Source of the DNA: Zanthoxylum bungeanum
Taxonomy: Eukaryota > Streptophyta > Magnoliopsida > Sapindales > Rutaceae
Direction: 5' to 3'
DNA length: 64,000 nt
Assembly: GCA_019454045.1 (NCBI GenBank)
Contig: SKCR01025344.1
Span: 62,001-126,000, forward strand
In this document: positions 1 to 11,061 of the stretch, piece by piece
How positions within the stretch are numbered: position 1 is the stretch's first letter
Layout: each line of letters starts with the position of its first letter
Notes under the pieces: generated by a model
Told to the model about the DNA's origin: nothing
The model's input: only the letters and a program-made list of their open reading frames with translations
Databases searched by the model: none
Translations under genes and position numbers: made by a program

Positions 1-751
1 AATAGTTCTCATATATTTAAGTATTGGATACTTTTGCAAGTGTGATATAAGGTTGTGTTTACCGATGGTACGGAAACAGCTTCGCTCTGGATAGACCTCG
101 CGGAATCTCATTGGTAGTATGACTATTTGTCTATGGGAATCTGCATCAGGGTAGGTGTGTTTGTTCTTAACCTGAGACTTGCATCGCTAGTACTTGCGAC
201 AATAAATACGCTTTGGTTTTGGTCGTCCAGGACTTTAACAGGATCTGTGTACACCTCTTATGGGTTTATTGAGAATCGTAGTGTGTTGGATGTGAAGTCA
301 AGATGCAAGTATCACTTCAGTCATATGGAGATGATGATCACGCAGTGATACAGAAATGGTACTCTAATTGGTTGCAACCATCGGGATAATATGACATGGT
401 CATGATTATCCGATTAAAGAGACTAGTTGCTTGTAATCTGATATATGCTTCGTACGGGGCAGACACTATTCCAGCCCCAGGCCTTGCATGTGACATCTGA
501 TACTAGATCATAATACGCAATACTACGTATACTACGCCTGACAAAGATTATATATTCATTTAAGAATATTTCTGGAGAATTGGGTAGGCACGGTGCTTTG
601 CTAGAAGCCAACCATGTCTCGTAAATCGGTAAAAACGTAGTACAAGGTACGTACGTGTTCAGATAGTCCGACGACCAGATTTACTGCCAACATGTCAAGG
701 GATCTCATGGGTCGCTTTCCGAAGATTCACCGATGATGTATGATTCAAACA

Positions 752-998
752 TAATTAATCTAGGATTAATTACGGAGAGATTTGATCTAGGATAAAATGC
801 TATTTGAAGAGAGAGAACCATTAATTTTGAATTAATCAATAAAATAATATATTCGATATATTAAACGAAATTAGATTTCGACGTGGAATTAAAATTGGAT
901 TTTAATTCGGGCTAACGAATTAATTTAGAATTAATTCGCTAGCGACGTGAATAGTAATTTTGCTAGGCATAATTATTTAATTAAATTTGATTTAATTA
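752..998 (+). repeat. Palindrome cluster of the copia LTR, copy D
   Basis: A run of short inverted repeats with 3-5 base centres. Examples are TAATTAATC-TAG-GATTAATTA at 752-772, CGAAAT-TAG-ATTTCG near 866-880, AATTAAAAT-TGG-ATTTTAATT near 887-907, an arm pair CGAATTAAT/ATTAATTCG near 915-937, and TAATTAAAT-TTG-ATTTAATTA at 978-998. The same series recurs in the other long LTRs of the family. Confidence 0.85.
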
Positions 999-1883
999 CG
1001 TCGCAACGAAAAATTCGTTAATTCGGAATTAGCGAACCCGAGCCCGGGAGTGTTTGCGGGCCCACTCGCATTTTGAATTAAAGTGCGGCCCACAAGTCAC
1101 ATCGCAAGTCACATCGCCTGTCACTTTAGTGATGGAAGTCATGTCACCTTTTAGTGATTGACAACCAGTCACTATTCATGATGGGGGTTGTTGAAGGCAA
1201 TGAATTGGATTAATTTTCCCCAAATGTTGTATGATGGCCGAATGTAATATAGCCCTAAAGTCATGGTATTTTTTTTCTTTTGATCATTTGATGAGTTTAA
1301 AGACTTGGGATAAATTGATTAATGATTTAATAGGATTGAAATCGAAATCGGTTTAAAAAATCCCAAAATGTCGTGATCTTGAGAAGAATGAAATGAGATT
1401 ATTTTTGTTTCAATAATGTTGGACATGTGTTGAACAAATTAAAGCATGATTAATTAATTAAATTGATTTTTGGAAATGTTAATTTAGATAATTAATTAAT
1501 GCAATACACTTTAATTAATTAAATTATGAAATTTGGAATTTTAGAATTTGATTAATTGGGCTTAATTTAGAATTGGGCTTTAAATGTTGTATTTGGGCCT
1601 AATGGGCTTGGTTGGCCAAGTTGGTTTAGGTCAATTGGATTGGATCCAAATTGGGCCTAAATTATTCCATTAAGTCCAAATAGAACAAAAGGCCTTTTAT
1701 GTTTATTGGGCCTTATAGGCCGAAATTGGTTTCTTGGCAAATAGGGTGATTCATTTATTGGGTTTTGGTATTTGGGTTTGACCCATATTGACCAAAGTCC
1801 ATGCCTTAAGAAATTAATTGAAAGCCCATTGGACTTTAATTAAATCACATTGGATGTTAATTGGGCTTTAAGACTCATTTAGA

Positions 1884-2030
1884 TTAGATTTGGAATCTAA
1901 GTCATAAAGGCGCAATAAAAGTGTAATTATTTAATTTGGAATTAAATATCAAATTAGTATTGAATACGAATTAAATTAGATTTAAATTGTAGTTCGATAT
2001 AATTCAAGAATTCGTACTTTGAGTACTTAT
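1884..2030 (+). repeat. Further TGG-centred palindromes in the copia leader, copy D
   Basis: TTAGATT-TGG-AATCTAA at 1884-1900, ATTTAATT-TGG-AATTAAAT at 1929-1947 and a GTACT/AGTAC pair near 2017-2029. They continue the LTR pattern into the untranslated leader. Comparable palindromes sit in the leaders of the other copies, for example near 31130-31210 and 60830-60960. Confidence 0.7.
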
Positions 2031-3353
2031 TCTCAAACGAGTTGGACTCGCGCAAATCAAATCGTTGTTTGAACATTGGATGATCATTTTATTCTAAGAT
2101 TAATTATTTGGATTAGATTGATTGAATAACATGCTTTGTGTGAATACATGGATGTGTTGAATGAATAATGTATATCGGATGGATATTAGAAGGGAAAGGG
2201 CAATTTTGGAAATTGTTGTAAATTTAGAATTTATTCAAATACCCAGTATAACTTAATTAATCATATTCCTATGTCAACCAAGTTATCTGAATTCATTAAG
2301 ATTAAGTTCCAATTATGGCGACCCCCGCCCGACAGGTATATTCCTATCCTGTAAGGAAATCTATTAAATGGTTATCTATCCTTAAAGAAGATCGTGGGCT
2401 ATTGAGTCTAGGGTTTAAACCTAAAATCCCTTTTCCAAGTTCATTTCAAGTTTACCGAATCAATCTTATTAATGGCCAGTTAACAAGAAGCATTAAGACT
2501 AAGGCTCAATAAATAAACCTTTATATTACCCAAACCATAAATAACCCCTTATTAACCGGTGATATTGGAATTTATCAGAACCCCAGATAACTGACTTAGT
2601 TACGACACATATTTACGGGCAGTAAAACCTTAAATAAAATAAAAGAGATAAAGTAAATTGTTGGAAATTAAATACTGAAAAGTAAATGACGGAAAGTAAA
2701 TGCTGAAAATTAAATACTGAAAATTAAATACTGAAAGTAAATTACTGAAAAGTAAATGCTGAAAGTAAATTGCTGAAAAATAAATAAAGTAAAAGTACAA
2801 TAAAAGAAAATACTGAGGTAAAATGATCCACTTTTATTACTTCTATTTTAGATATCTCCCTTAATATAATATATTAATTTTGCATGATAATTACCAACTA
2901 GCCATATAGGCGGTATCCAGATTAAGTCAAATTAATAATTAATTACCAACCGACCAATCAGGCGGTATCCAATTTAGTCAGGTTAAAACCAATTTCAATA
3001 TTTACCAACCGACCATAAGACGGTATCCACATTAAGTCACGTTTTAACTAGTTTATATATTATATTTAAGGGAAATTAATCTAAATATTAGTAATAAAAG
3101 TTTTACCTCTTACCCCAGTAAGGGGGAGTTACCTCCTAATTACTGAAAAATAAATTGCTGAAAAGTAAAGAAAGGAAAGTACTGTGCGTAAAAGTAAATT
3201 GCAGAAAGTAAAGACTTAAAAGTAAAGAAAAGAAAGTGCAAAAGCGGAAATTAATTACTGAAAATTGTAAATAAACAAACAAAATACAATCTTTTTAGTA
3301 TTCTTAAGGAATTCCTTAGAAGAAAGTATGAATTTACAAATGAAATGGCTTGG

Positions 3354-3361
3354 TATTTATA
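3354..3361 (-). promoter_or_regulatory. TATA box of the inverted Athila LTR
   Basis: The minus strand reads CCTATAAATACC, at the place where copy B has cctataaatt (about 26638-26647). A perfect ttaaggaattcctta-type palindrome (3304-3318) lies about 40 bases downstream on the minus strand. Promoter role is inferred from position and motif. Confidence 0.55.
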
Positions 3362-3369
3362 GGCAAAAT

Positions 3370-3462
3370 TTTGCCTCCAACAAATCCATTATTAAATTCT
3401 CCACCAAATCCATTATTAATTGCTCCACTAATTGCTCCACCAAATCCATTATTAATTGCTAT
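3370..3462. repeat. Minisatellite in Athila U3, ctccaccaaatccattatt type
   Basis: Three to four imperfect tandem copies of a unit of about 18-24 bases (ctccaccaaatccattattaa and shorter forms). It occupies the U3 position where the related LTR at 26154 carries a different minisatellite (tgctaaaatgcgc type). Confidence 0.75.
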
Positions 3463-4182
3463 CATGTTTGGTGGGAGCTTGACTATTTTTATTTGTTATT
3501 TATTTTTTTGCTTTGAAAATGACTTTAATAATTACACATAACACACTTCCAGATGTTTCATTAATTTAGGTCATGACATCTTCAGAATTCGAAATTATTT
3601 TGTTCTTCAAAGTTGTAGAGCTTTAAGTCTTCTTTAATCTGGAATTTGAATCAGCTCAATCCGACATCGGAGTAAAACGTTATGCCTAAATTACGACAAT
3701 TGCGCAAAATTGGAATTTCTGAAACTGTACTTCATTAGAACGCCCTTTCAAGTTTCCAATCTCCAAAATTAATATGTCAAGTTCAATTTTTGCCCTTATT
3801 TAACCCACATTTCTTCCTAAATGATTCCATTGAGTACCAACATTATTTTATCTGTAAAATAAACTAAAACACATCAAAATGTTCATCAAACCTGAGAAAC
3901 TATACAAAATATTAAGTAAAAGGGGCGGTAAATATTGATATATTTTCCGCTCATCACCGGTGCAGGCGTCCCTTTGCCGGGCATCAGTAAAAACAAAAAC
4001 TGGAAACATGACAAGGTTAGTACATCGAAGGTGACTTAGCACATACTCCATACAGACTCAGAAAGATAACAACTAGGGTGCCCCGAGGCAGCGTCCTGCC
4101 TGGACCCTCCCAAAACACAATTCTGAACCTTACAATTCAACGTCTTGGCTAGCCGGGCTATAGATTGGTGAGCGGCCAAAGC

Positions 4183-4452
4183 CATGGGGGAAGAAAGCTC
4201 CCCATGTTGGGCGACACTGGAGTCTGCAAACACTATGAAGACAGAACCCTCCCTATGCTATGCTTCTCCTGATCCGAGGCGGATAGGAAGATAACTCACG
4301 GGGGGAAGAAACATCCCCGTGTTCGCCATCTGGATAGTTCGGCTCGGTTAGACAGATAACTCATGGGGGAAGAAACCTCCCCGTGTTCGCCATCCCGAAG
4401 GTGTTTCTCAACGGGACTCACTAGCCAACTCGCAGGGGAAGAAACCTCCCTG
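4183..4452 (-). repeat. Four hairpin-forming repeats in the Tat1 3' region
   Basis: Four imperfect units at 114, 65 and 71 base spacing. Each has G-rich and C-rich arms around gaagaaac: CATGGGG/CCCCATG (4183-4206), CACGGGG/CCCCGTG (4297-4321), CATGGGG/CCCCGTG (4362-4385) and CAGGG/CCCTG (4433-4452). Arm bases change together between units 1, 2 and 4. Three units are flanked by related text (gataactca..., ttcgccat...). Confidence 0.85.
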
Positions 4453-4517
4453 GGTTTGGTTTACCCAACTATTACTCAAAAATATGAGTCATTGGGTAGT
4501 AATGCTCCGGCCTCAGA

Positions 4518-4675
4518 GGTTTGATAATGACACCCGGGATTGGCGCGCCATGAGGGTTTTGCGCTTTTCCCATATGTACTTCATCCCTTGATGCGTTATG
4601 GATCCTCAAAGGTGAAAAGAGTCAGGTCGGAATACTTCCACCCGGGGGTTTGATAATGACACCCGGGATTGGCGT
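4518..4675. repeat. Direct repeat around cacccgggattggcg
   Basis: The block tttgataatgacacccggg followed by attggcg occurs at about 4518-4545 and again at about 4648-4675, a spacing of 130 bases. This is tandem duplication in the untranslated 3' part of Tat1. Confidence 0.8.
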
Positions 4676-4937
4676 ACCACAGGCTTGGTGCCCTTCCCAA
4701 CTATCGATCACCCCTTCGCTTCGAGCACATCCCAGGAATATTGAACATGGCTTTCGCATTCAATTAATAAAAAAGTAAAGTGGACAAGTTTTTAATTCAA
4801 AAGAGAAAGCCATATTCATATTCATGGGAACTACTGCCCTTCTTACAACTCTTTACGGGTCATTCCAAGAGAGGCTTTACAATAATTTCCCGACTCTTGT
4901 CTGGTCATTCGGCAATTCTGCGGCCCAAAGAGGAAAT

Positions 4938-6065
4938 CTACTGGAAGTACTTCCTCAGCATCTCGGCGTTCCAGGGTTTCTTGAGCCGGTTACCGTCCAG
5001 CTGTTCTAAAAGATAGGTACCCGGTCTAACTATCTCCACCACTCTGTACGGCTCTTCCCATTTGGCGCCCAACGAGCCTTCTTCGGGTTTTCGGGTATTC
5101 AACGTAACTCTCCTCAAAATCAAATCTCCAGGAAGGAAGGACCAAGTCTGAACCTTCTTATTGTAGAAATGGGTCATTCTTTGTTGATAGACGGTCATTT
5201 TGACAGCTGACTTCTCCCGTTTTTCTTCCATCAGATCGAGGTGGGTCCTGACGAGCTCTTCACTCTGTTCGGTCTCGAATTACCGGACCCTTTGGGTGGT
5301 CATTCCGATCTCTACTGGAATAACTACTTCATAACCATAGGCCAAAGAAAATGGAGTTTCCCCGGTGGAGTCCTTGTAGGTTGTCTGATGCGCCCACAAT
5401 ACTCCTAGTAACTCTTCAACCCACATACCTTTACAAAATCCAAGCCTAGCCTTCAGGTTTGCCTTGATTGTTTTGTTGGTCGCCTCGATCGGTCCATTAG
5501 ACTTGGGGTGAGCAGATGATGTGAATTTTAAGGCGATCTAGAAGTCTTCACAGAGCTTCCTGAAACCTTTACTGTCAAATTTCTTACCATTACCAGTGAT
5601 AATGGCCCGGGGGATCCCGAACCTGCAGATGATATTCTTCTTCATAAAGTCCGTCGCCTTCTTCTCCGTGATTATAGATAGGGGTTCGGCTTCTACCCAC
5701 TTGGTGAAACAAACAATGGCAACGATAGCATATTTGGCCCGTCCTCGCCCTACTGGCACTGGCCCAATGATGTCTAGCCCCCATTGGGTGAACGGCCAGG
5801 GACTGACTAGAGTGGTCAACTAGTCTACTGGCTGATGGTAAATATTTGCATTATTCTGGCATCCCTCACACTTCCGAGCTATCTTTATCCCGTCATAATG
5901 CATGGTCGGCTAGAAGAATCCATGTCTTAGCGCCTTATACGCAATTGACTGCCCCCTGGCATGACTCTTACAAATCCCTCTGTGTATTTCCCTGAGCATA
6001 TAGTCTGCTTCATCGGGTGCAAGGCACCTCAAAAACGGCACTGTGTACCCCTCCGGTACAAGACT
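4938..6065 (-). pseudogene. Tat1 integrase (zinc-binding, core and C-terminal parts)
   Basis: Integrase inserts element cDNA into the chromosome. Three parts are legible on the minus strand. An HHCC zinc-binding region lies at about 6060-5830, with the H pair in HRGICKSH and the C pair in CEGCQ. The DDE core is at 5819-5538, with GLDIIGP carrying the first Asp; the ITDNG-type motif reads ITGNG, so the second catalytic Asp is gone. The third-acidic region and the ETPFSLAYG-type stretch follow at about 5537-5280. A C-terminal part at 5231-4938 has the LPGDLILRRV and GAKWEEPYRVVEI motifs and is the best preserved piece. In-frame stops and frame changes separate the parts, so no full protein can be made. 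Confidence 0.85.
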
Positions 6066-6083
6066 CCTTCAATCAGGTAGAAT

Positions 6084-6740
6084 TTAGAACTCTGGTACTT
6101 TAGTTTTCTGCCTCCTTCTTGTCTTCAAGCGTCTCCCCAGATCCATCAAAGAGGTTTTCCCCTCTACACGAACTTCCATTATCTCCGGCTCCCCAACACT
6201 CTTTGCTTGTAGGCAAACCGAAGTAATAGTTCTAGGCTTCTCTGACTTGATTGACGATGCCAGCCGAGCTAAAGAGTTTGCCTGATGGTTACTTTCCCAT
6301 TCGATTTGTTCGAACTGTACATTGCTCATTCCCCCATCCAACTTTTTCACCTCGGCCTGATAGGCTATCATGTTTGGTTCTCTGGCCTGGAACTTGCCCT
6401 TTAACTATTGGATGGCCAGCTGGGAGTCACTCTTTACAATTACTTCTAGAACACCAACTGTCATGCACAACCTCAATCCGGCCAGAATGGCCTCATTCTC
6501 GGCCTCATTATTTGTTGCCTCGAAGGTGAATCTCAAGGCATATGCCGCCTCTTCACTGTCACTGCTCCGCAGGATAACTCCGGCTCCGCAACCTTATGAA
6601 CTGACCGATCCATCCACTGATAATTCCCACTTGGTCTCTAAGACTTCTGAAATTCGTGGTCCTGCGAACTCGGCTACAAAATCTGCTAAAGCCTGCCCCT
6701 TTATTGCTGCTCTCGGCAGATAGGATATGTCATGCTCACT
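6084..6740 (-). pseudogene. Tat1 second (archaeal-like) RNase H domain
   Basis: On the minus strand, from about 6700 down, the translation shows the RNase H plan: a LSVDGS-type first strand with Asp, YGCGAGVILRS, TNNEAENEAILAGL with the catalytic Glu region, VKSDSQLAI with Asp, then the ESNHQANSLARLAS end. A stop breaks it near 6405. The domain lies between the RT-linked RNase H and integrase, the arrangement typical of Tat elements (established knowledge). The linker 6290-6084 runs toward integrase. Confidence 0.85.
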
Positions 6741-6749
6741 TAGTTCCAC

Positions 6750-8150
6750 CTACCACTTTACTAATCGACCCGAGACCTCCGGATTATGTTGGATCTGTCT
6801 TAGAGGGTGGTCGGTATAGACCGTGATAGGATGAGCTTCAAAGTAAGGTCGCAGCTTCCGGGCTACCTTGACCATGGATAAAGCTACCAATTCATGGGCC
6901 GGATATCTGGTCTCAGCATCCAGCAAGGCCTTGCTAGTATAGTACACTGGCCTTTGGACCTTGTCGGCCTCCTGCACTAACACCGAACTCACAGCATGCT
7001 CAGAAATAGCTAAGTATAGGCACAGAGTCTCACCTGGGATCGGCTTGGCCAAGAGTAGGGGTTGAGCCAAGTATCGCTTCAACTGTAGGAATGCCTCTTT
7101 GCATTCCGCCGTCCAGCTGACCTCTTTTTTTTTGCCTTCTGGATCAACTTGAAAAAGGGATGGCATTTGTCAGTTGCTCGGGAAATAAACCAATTTAATA
7201 CAGCTACTCGGCCCATCAAACTCTATACTTTTTGACCGTCCTGTGGGGTTTTAATTCCAAAACGGCTCAGATCTTCTGCGAATTTTCTTCTATACCCCGA
7301 GCACTGACCATGTATCCCATAAATTTGCCCGACGCCACCCCGAATGCACATTTCTCTGAGTTCAGTCTCATGTTATGCTTTCTTAATAACTCGTAAGTCC
7401 CCACAAGGTCGACCAAGTGATCTTCGGGCTTCTTGGTCATTGTTATCATGTCATCAACGTGCACCTGCATGGTCCTGCCGATGAGGGGCTTGAAAACCTT
7501 GTTCACTAACCTCTGGAACGTAGCCCCAACAATATAGCAACACAACCCCTGATCCGTGATGAAAGCTGTTCGTTCCTTGTCCTCAGTATGCATCTTGACC
7601 TGGTTATATCCCGAGAAGGCATCCATGAAACTAAGCAGCCCATGACATGCCGTTGAATCCACCAGCTGATCCACCTTCAGGAGCAGGAAACTGTCCTTCG
7701 GGCAAGCCTTGTTGAGATCGGAAAAGTTTACACATATCCTCCACTTTCGCTGGTCTTCTTTACCAAGACCACATTAGATACCCACTCCGGGTATTTCACT
7801 TCTCTGATAAAACCGGCCTTCAGCAATTTTTCTACTTCGGCCCCTATCGTTTCACAATGCTCCTGTTTGAAGATTCTCCTCTTATGCTTGACTGGTTTAT
7901 GAGCTGGATCCACTGCTAAACGGTGACTGATGAACTTGGGATCTATCTCGGGCATGTCTTTGTGCCCCCAAGCAAAAATGTCCACATATTCCTTCAGAAA
8001 CTTCAGCAAACCTTGCTTCAAGTTCTTCTCCAAACCTGCTCCCACTTTTATAATTTTCCCCGGACCGAAGAGTTCTACTGATTCCAACTCCCCACATGCC
8101 CCTAATTGGGTGGAATCTTTGGGCCATGGATCCGGAGATTCGACTGTCAT
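6750..8150 (-). pseudogene. Tat1 reverse transcriptase and RNase H
   Basis: Reverse transcriptase copies element RNA into DNA. Fragment 8150-7728 holds the N-terminal part (KRRIFKQEHCETIGAEVEKLL, then AGFIREVKYPEWVSNVVLVKK). Fragment 7674-7267 holds the palm with MDAFSGYNQ and the active site near 7461-7449, which reads HVDDM where most relatives have YVDDM. Fragment 7166-6750 is the linked RNase H (LYLAISEHAVSSVLV, then TDHPLRQI). Frame changes and stops separate the three, at about 7728-7675 and 7266-7167. The order and motifs make the family call secure; the protein is not functional as written. Confidence 0.9.
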
Positions 8151-8286
8151 TTCATCTTCTCATCTCACTTTCATCTTCCTGTTGTATTCTTCAACGCAAA
8201 GAGTCTCATTCGAGACGGTAGCGAAACAACCTCTGGCTGCTTTCTGACTTCCACACATTATCCCAATCCCGTCTCGGGTGGGAAAC

Positions 8287-8777
8287 TTAAATTTCAGATA
8301 GTAGCATGACATTGCGGCCTTCGTTTTCCACCACTGTAAAGTCCATCATGATAGTCCGGGTGTGGGGAGTGGTCCCGATTGTCATGGCCAACTGTATTCT
8401 ACGCAAAGGAACGACTGTTGCACCTCCAAACTCGTATAAGGGAGTTCCGTCCTGGGTCATAGTGGCATACTCCACCCCCAAACGGTCCAAGGCTTCCTTG
8501 GAGATTATGTCAAATGCGCTCCCCGGATTTACCAGGATCCTGTCCATCTCAGCTCCTCCAATCACAGCCTTGATTGTCAGTGCATCGTCATGGGGAAACT
8601 CACCCCAGGGGTATTTTCATCCGCGAACATAATTGGGACCGGCTGCCCCCTTTGAACCCTTGGGGCCTGCTCTGTTGTCAATACTTTCGGTCCCCAAGAC
8701 CTGCTGTAACTCTTCTTTGACCGATTTGAGTCTCCGGCCAGTGTCCTTCGACCAGTAATGGTATACATTTATCTAGG
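8287..8777 (-). pseudogene. Tat1 retroviral-type aspartic protease
   Basis: The minus-strand region 8640-8287 has the gypsy protease context: a SFPHDDALTI-type lead, then GGAEMDRILVNPGSAFDII, then LYEFGGATVVPLR and the C-terminal strand. The active-site triad Asp-Thr/Ser-Gly reads Asn-Pro-Gly, so the catalytic Asp is missing. The frame breaks near 8577. The upstream edge, 8773-8777, is the left ctagg copy made by the LARD1 insertion; gag resumes at 18990. Confidence 0.8.
8773..8777. repeat. Target-site duplication ctagg, left copy (LARD1)
   Basis: ctagg directly before TGTGGGACA; an identical ctagg follows the right LTR at 18990-18994. Confidence 0.9.
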
Positions 8778-9431
8778 TGTGGGACATAAGAACTGGACGA
8801 CGCATGCTGTCCTAGGCTCAAGACCTAGTTGGGAGTACGGAGTAGCTCGCGGGGGACTAAACCGGAGAATAATGGAGTCGCCACCTGGTGTGAACCGGGA
8901 AAATGAGATTTAAGGCCGCACTCACCCCTCGCAAGGGAATACCTCAAACCGTTGGGTTCGGAATGGTCCCTTACTTATGTCACTTGTAATGAAAGGATTC
9001 GTGTAATAATTTAATCAAGCTTAAGTAACACTTATTTCCAAGAGTATCATGCTTCTAAATTCACATGCACAAAAATAAAACTTACACCTAAATTTGCATA
9101 TATTTCACATCTAAGATTGCATGCTTGAAAGTACATCAAAGTAGCAACGAACATACAACTTCATTGGTATATTGTATTCATGGAAACACAAGCACACACT
9201 AACCACACAAGCACACATAAAGGCGAATCAAATAATGGCGAACATGTGATTTCATAGACATATCATAAACAAATAGTCATTACATGTCCATGCACAAATA
9301 AAAGAGTCAACTAAGTACATAATGCAAAAAGACACTTAAGGATGCAATTAGGCATTAAAATGAGCATGCTGTGACGTGGTGTAAAAGAAGATAACTAATA
9401 TGGACACAAGGACACATGTGAGCACTTTTCC

Positions 9432-9530
9432 AAGTGTTACGTGGAATTGTATCCCAAGTACAGACCGCACTACCGTCCATTCAGAATCGGCTACGGAATT
9501 TATGTCTGGGTTTCCATCTGATATACCACA
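9432..9530. repeat. Conserved LTR block, copy 1 (LARD1 left LTR)
   Basis: Shares tacgtggaattgtatcccaa, then gtccattcagaatcggcta and tttccatctgatatacc with 9988-10084, 16636-16733, 17369-17465 and, in a different element, 38129-38225. Confidence 0.85.
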
Positions 9531-9987
9531 AGAAATTATACTCAAATGCTATCATAACATGGATATATGAATTGTAATACGTTAAGCCAAGAGAGGGATA
9601 GATGATGCAATCAATTGATGAAAGACACAGTAAATATCGTGGTAAAGGTAGCCCTTTAGGCTTTTCTTCCCCCAAATGGAGAACCTTTTAATCCAACACA
9701 ATAAGCCCATGCGCCTTTCGTTACAATGCGTACAAAGATAAAGATAACTATATGAAATTTAGTATGTCCGATTGAACATATCTTGCATTCAACCGAACAC
9801 ACATCAACCGACGTGGCAAAGCATCATGGTAAAGGATTTTAACCCCTCCAAATAGGGGACCTTTCATCGCACTTACTAAGCCAATGCGCTCGATTGTATC
9901 ATGCATAAACAAGTAACATGCAGAATTCAAATGACGAAAAATAAATAAACCAAAGCAACATAAAATAAAAGAGGGTGCCGTTTACTC

Positions 9988-10084
9988 AAGCGGTACGTGG
10001 AGTTGTATCCCAAGTACAGATCATACTACCGTCCATTTAGAATCGGTTTTGAAATTTATTTCCGGGTTTCCATCCGATATACCG
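9988..10084. repeat. Conserved LTR block, copy 2 (LARD1 left LTR)
   Basis: Second copy within the same LTR, 556 bases from the first. It carries cggtacgtggagttgtatcc at its start and tatacc at its end. Confidence 0.85.
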
Positions 10085-11042
10085 CGAGAGTTGACACATC
10101 TTTTATTTTATTCCAAGTCCACAACATACAATATTTCATAATACATGCATATTTATCTACTCAAGGGCCACAACATGCATTTTGACATAACAATCATGCA
10201 AACAATACTCAATGAATAATAAAAATAAAACAGAAAACGGATGTGGAAAATACCCTCAGGTCTAACCTTTTTTGCCGACTTTCGGACTTGCGTTTCGCGG
10301 AGATCGGAAGGGTAAAGCTCATCCACTTCTCCGGTTCACTGGTTTAGCGTCTTAGCTCACTATTTTGCTGTTTTGCTTGCTGTTTGACCTCCGTTTTGCT
10401 GGTTTCCTCTGTATTTTCTGCTTACTGTTTCAGGTCTTCAAAGCTACTGTTTTAGGTGGTTTCGGGGACTGTTTTAGGCCATTTCTGGACTGTTTTACTG
10501 GGCAGTTTGGGGACTATTTCGGGCAGTGTTTTGGACGGTTTTAGGTGTACAGGGAGGTGGTTTGTGCGGCAGTTTTCAGGGATAATTGTAAGGGGGCTGA
10601 GTGGACTATGAGGCTTTGGTATTTTGGATGATGCGTGAGGCAGTGAAGGGCAGAGACGTTAGGGGCAGTTACTTACGTGAAGGGCTGAGTGTGTGATGGT
10701 CTGCTCGGTTCGTGGCTGTGCGTAGGGTGTAATAAGGCTAAGTGAGTGGAGGGTGTTGGCGATGTGGAAATAGGTTGGTGAAGGCAATGAAGATTGAGGG
10801 CAAATGGCTTATGTACATGCGTTAAGGTTGTGAGCAAGTGGCTTCAACGTGTGATGAAGGGTGGCGTGAGTGTAATTTTGTGAGGGCTAGTGAGTGCGTG
10901 CTGTTTTGGTGAATGGTGGCGTTGATGTGGCGTGATCTGCTTGGTCAGTGAGTGCTTAAGCGTGGTTTGTGTGAATTGTTTGAGTGGGCAGTGGCTTGTT
11001 GGGTTTGATGAGTTTGGTGAGGAGGGCTTATTTGTGGTTTGT

Positions 11043-11061
11043 GCGAGAGAGAGAGAGAGAG
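11043..11061. repeat. GA microsatellite
   Basis: An uninterrupted GA run inside the LARD1 left LTR; the right LTR has a shorter run near 18202-18216. Confidence 0.9.

Larger units (their letters stand above)
1..2235 (+). mobile_element. Ty1/copia-family fragment D (LTR remainder plus leader)
   Basis: Bases 1 to about 1200 match, in the opposite orientation, the LTRs at 41000-42400, 49200-50300, 54900-56150 and 62300-63600. Shared landmarks are the block around cttcgctctggatagacc, the gag-free LTR core and the palindrome cluster. The LTR start lies left of the window. At about 1195-1210 the sequence jumps into the element leader (counterpart of 60600-61660 reversed), so the LTR 3' end and primer binding site are deleted. 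The leader stops at about 2235 in an aatttatt tract and abuts an Athila LTR. No coding sequence is left. The short open frames here have no family features. Confidence 0.85.
2236..3955 (-). mobile_element. Athila-type LTR, inverted, 3' end missing
   Basis: On the minus strand this begins TGATGAGCGG at about 3955 and matches the LTR at 26154-27600 in order: U3 start, minisatellite, TATA region, the repeated ggataccgcc...ggtcggttgg blocks (2900-3035), then the block with cgggcgggggt. It ends at the counterpart of about 27595, so roughly the last 350 bases, including the primer-binding-site side, are lost at the junction with copia copy D. The other edge abuts the 3' region of Tat1. Confidence 0.85.
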
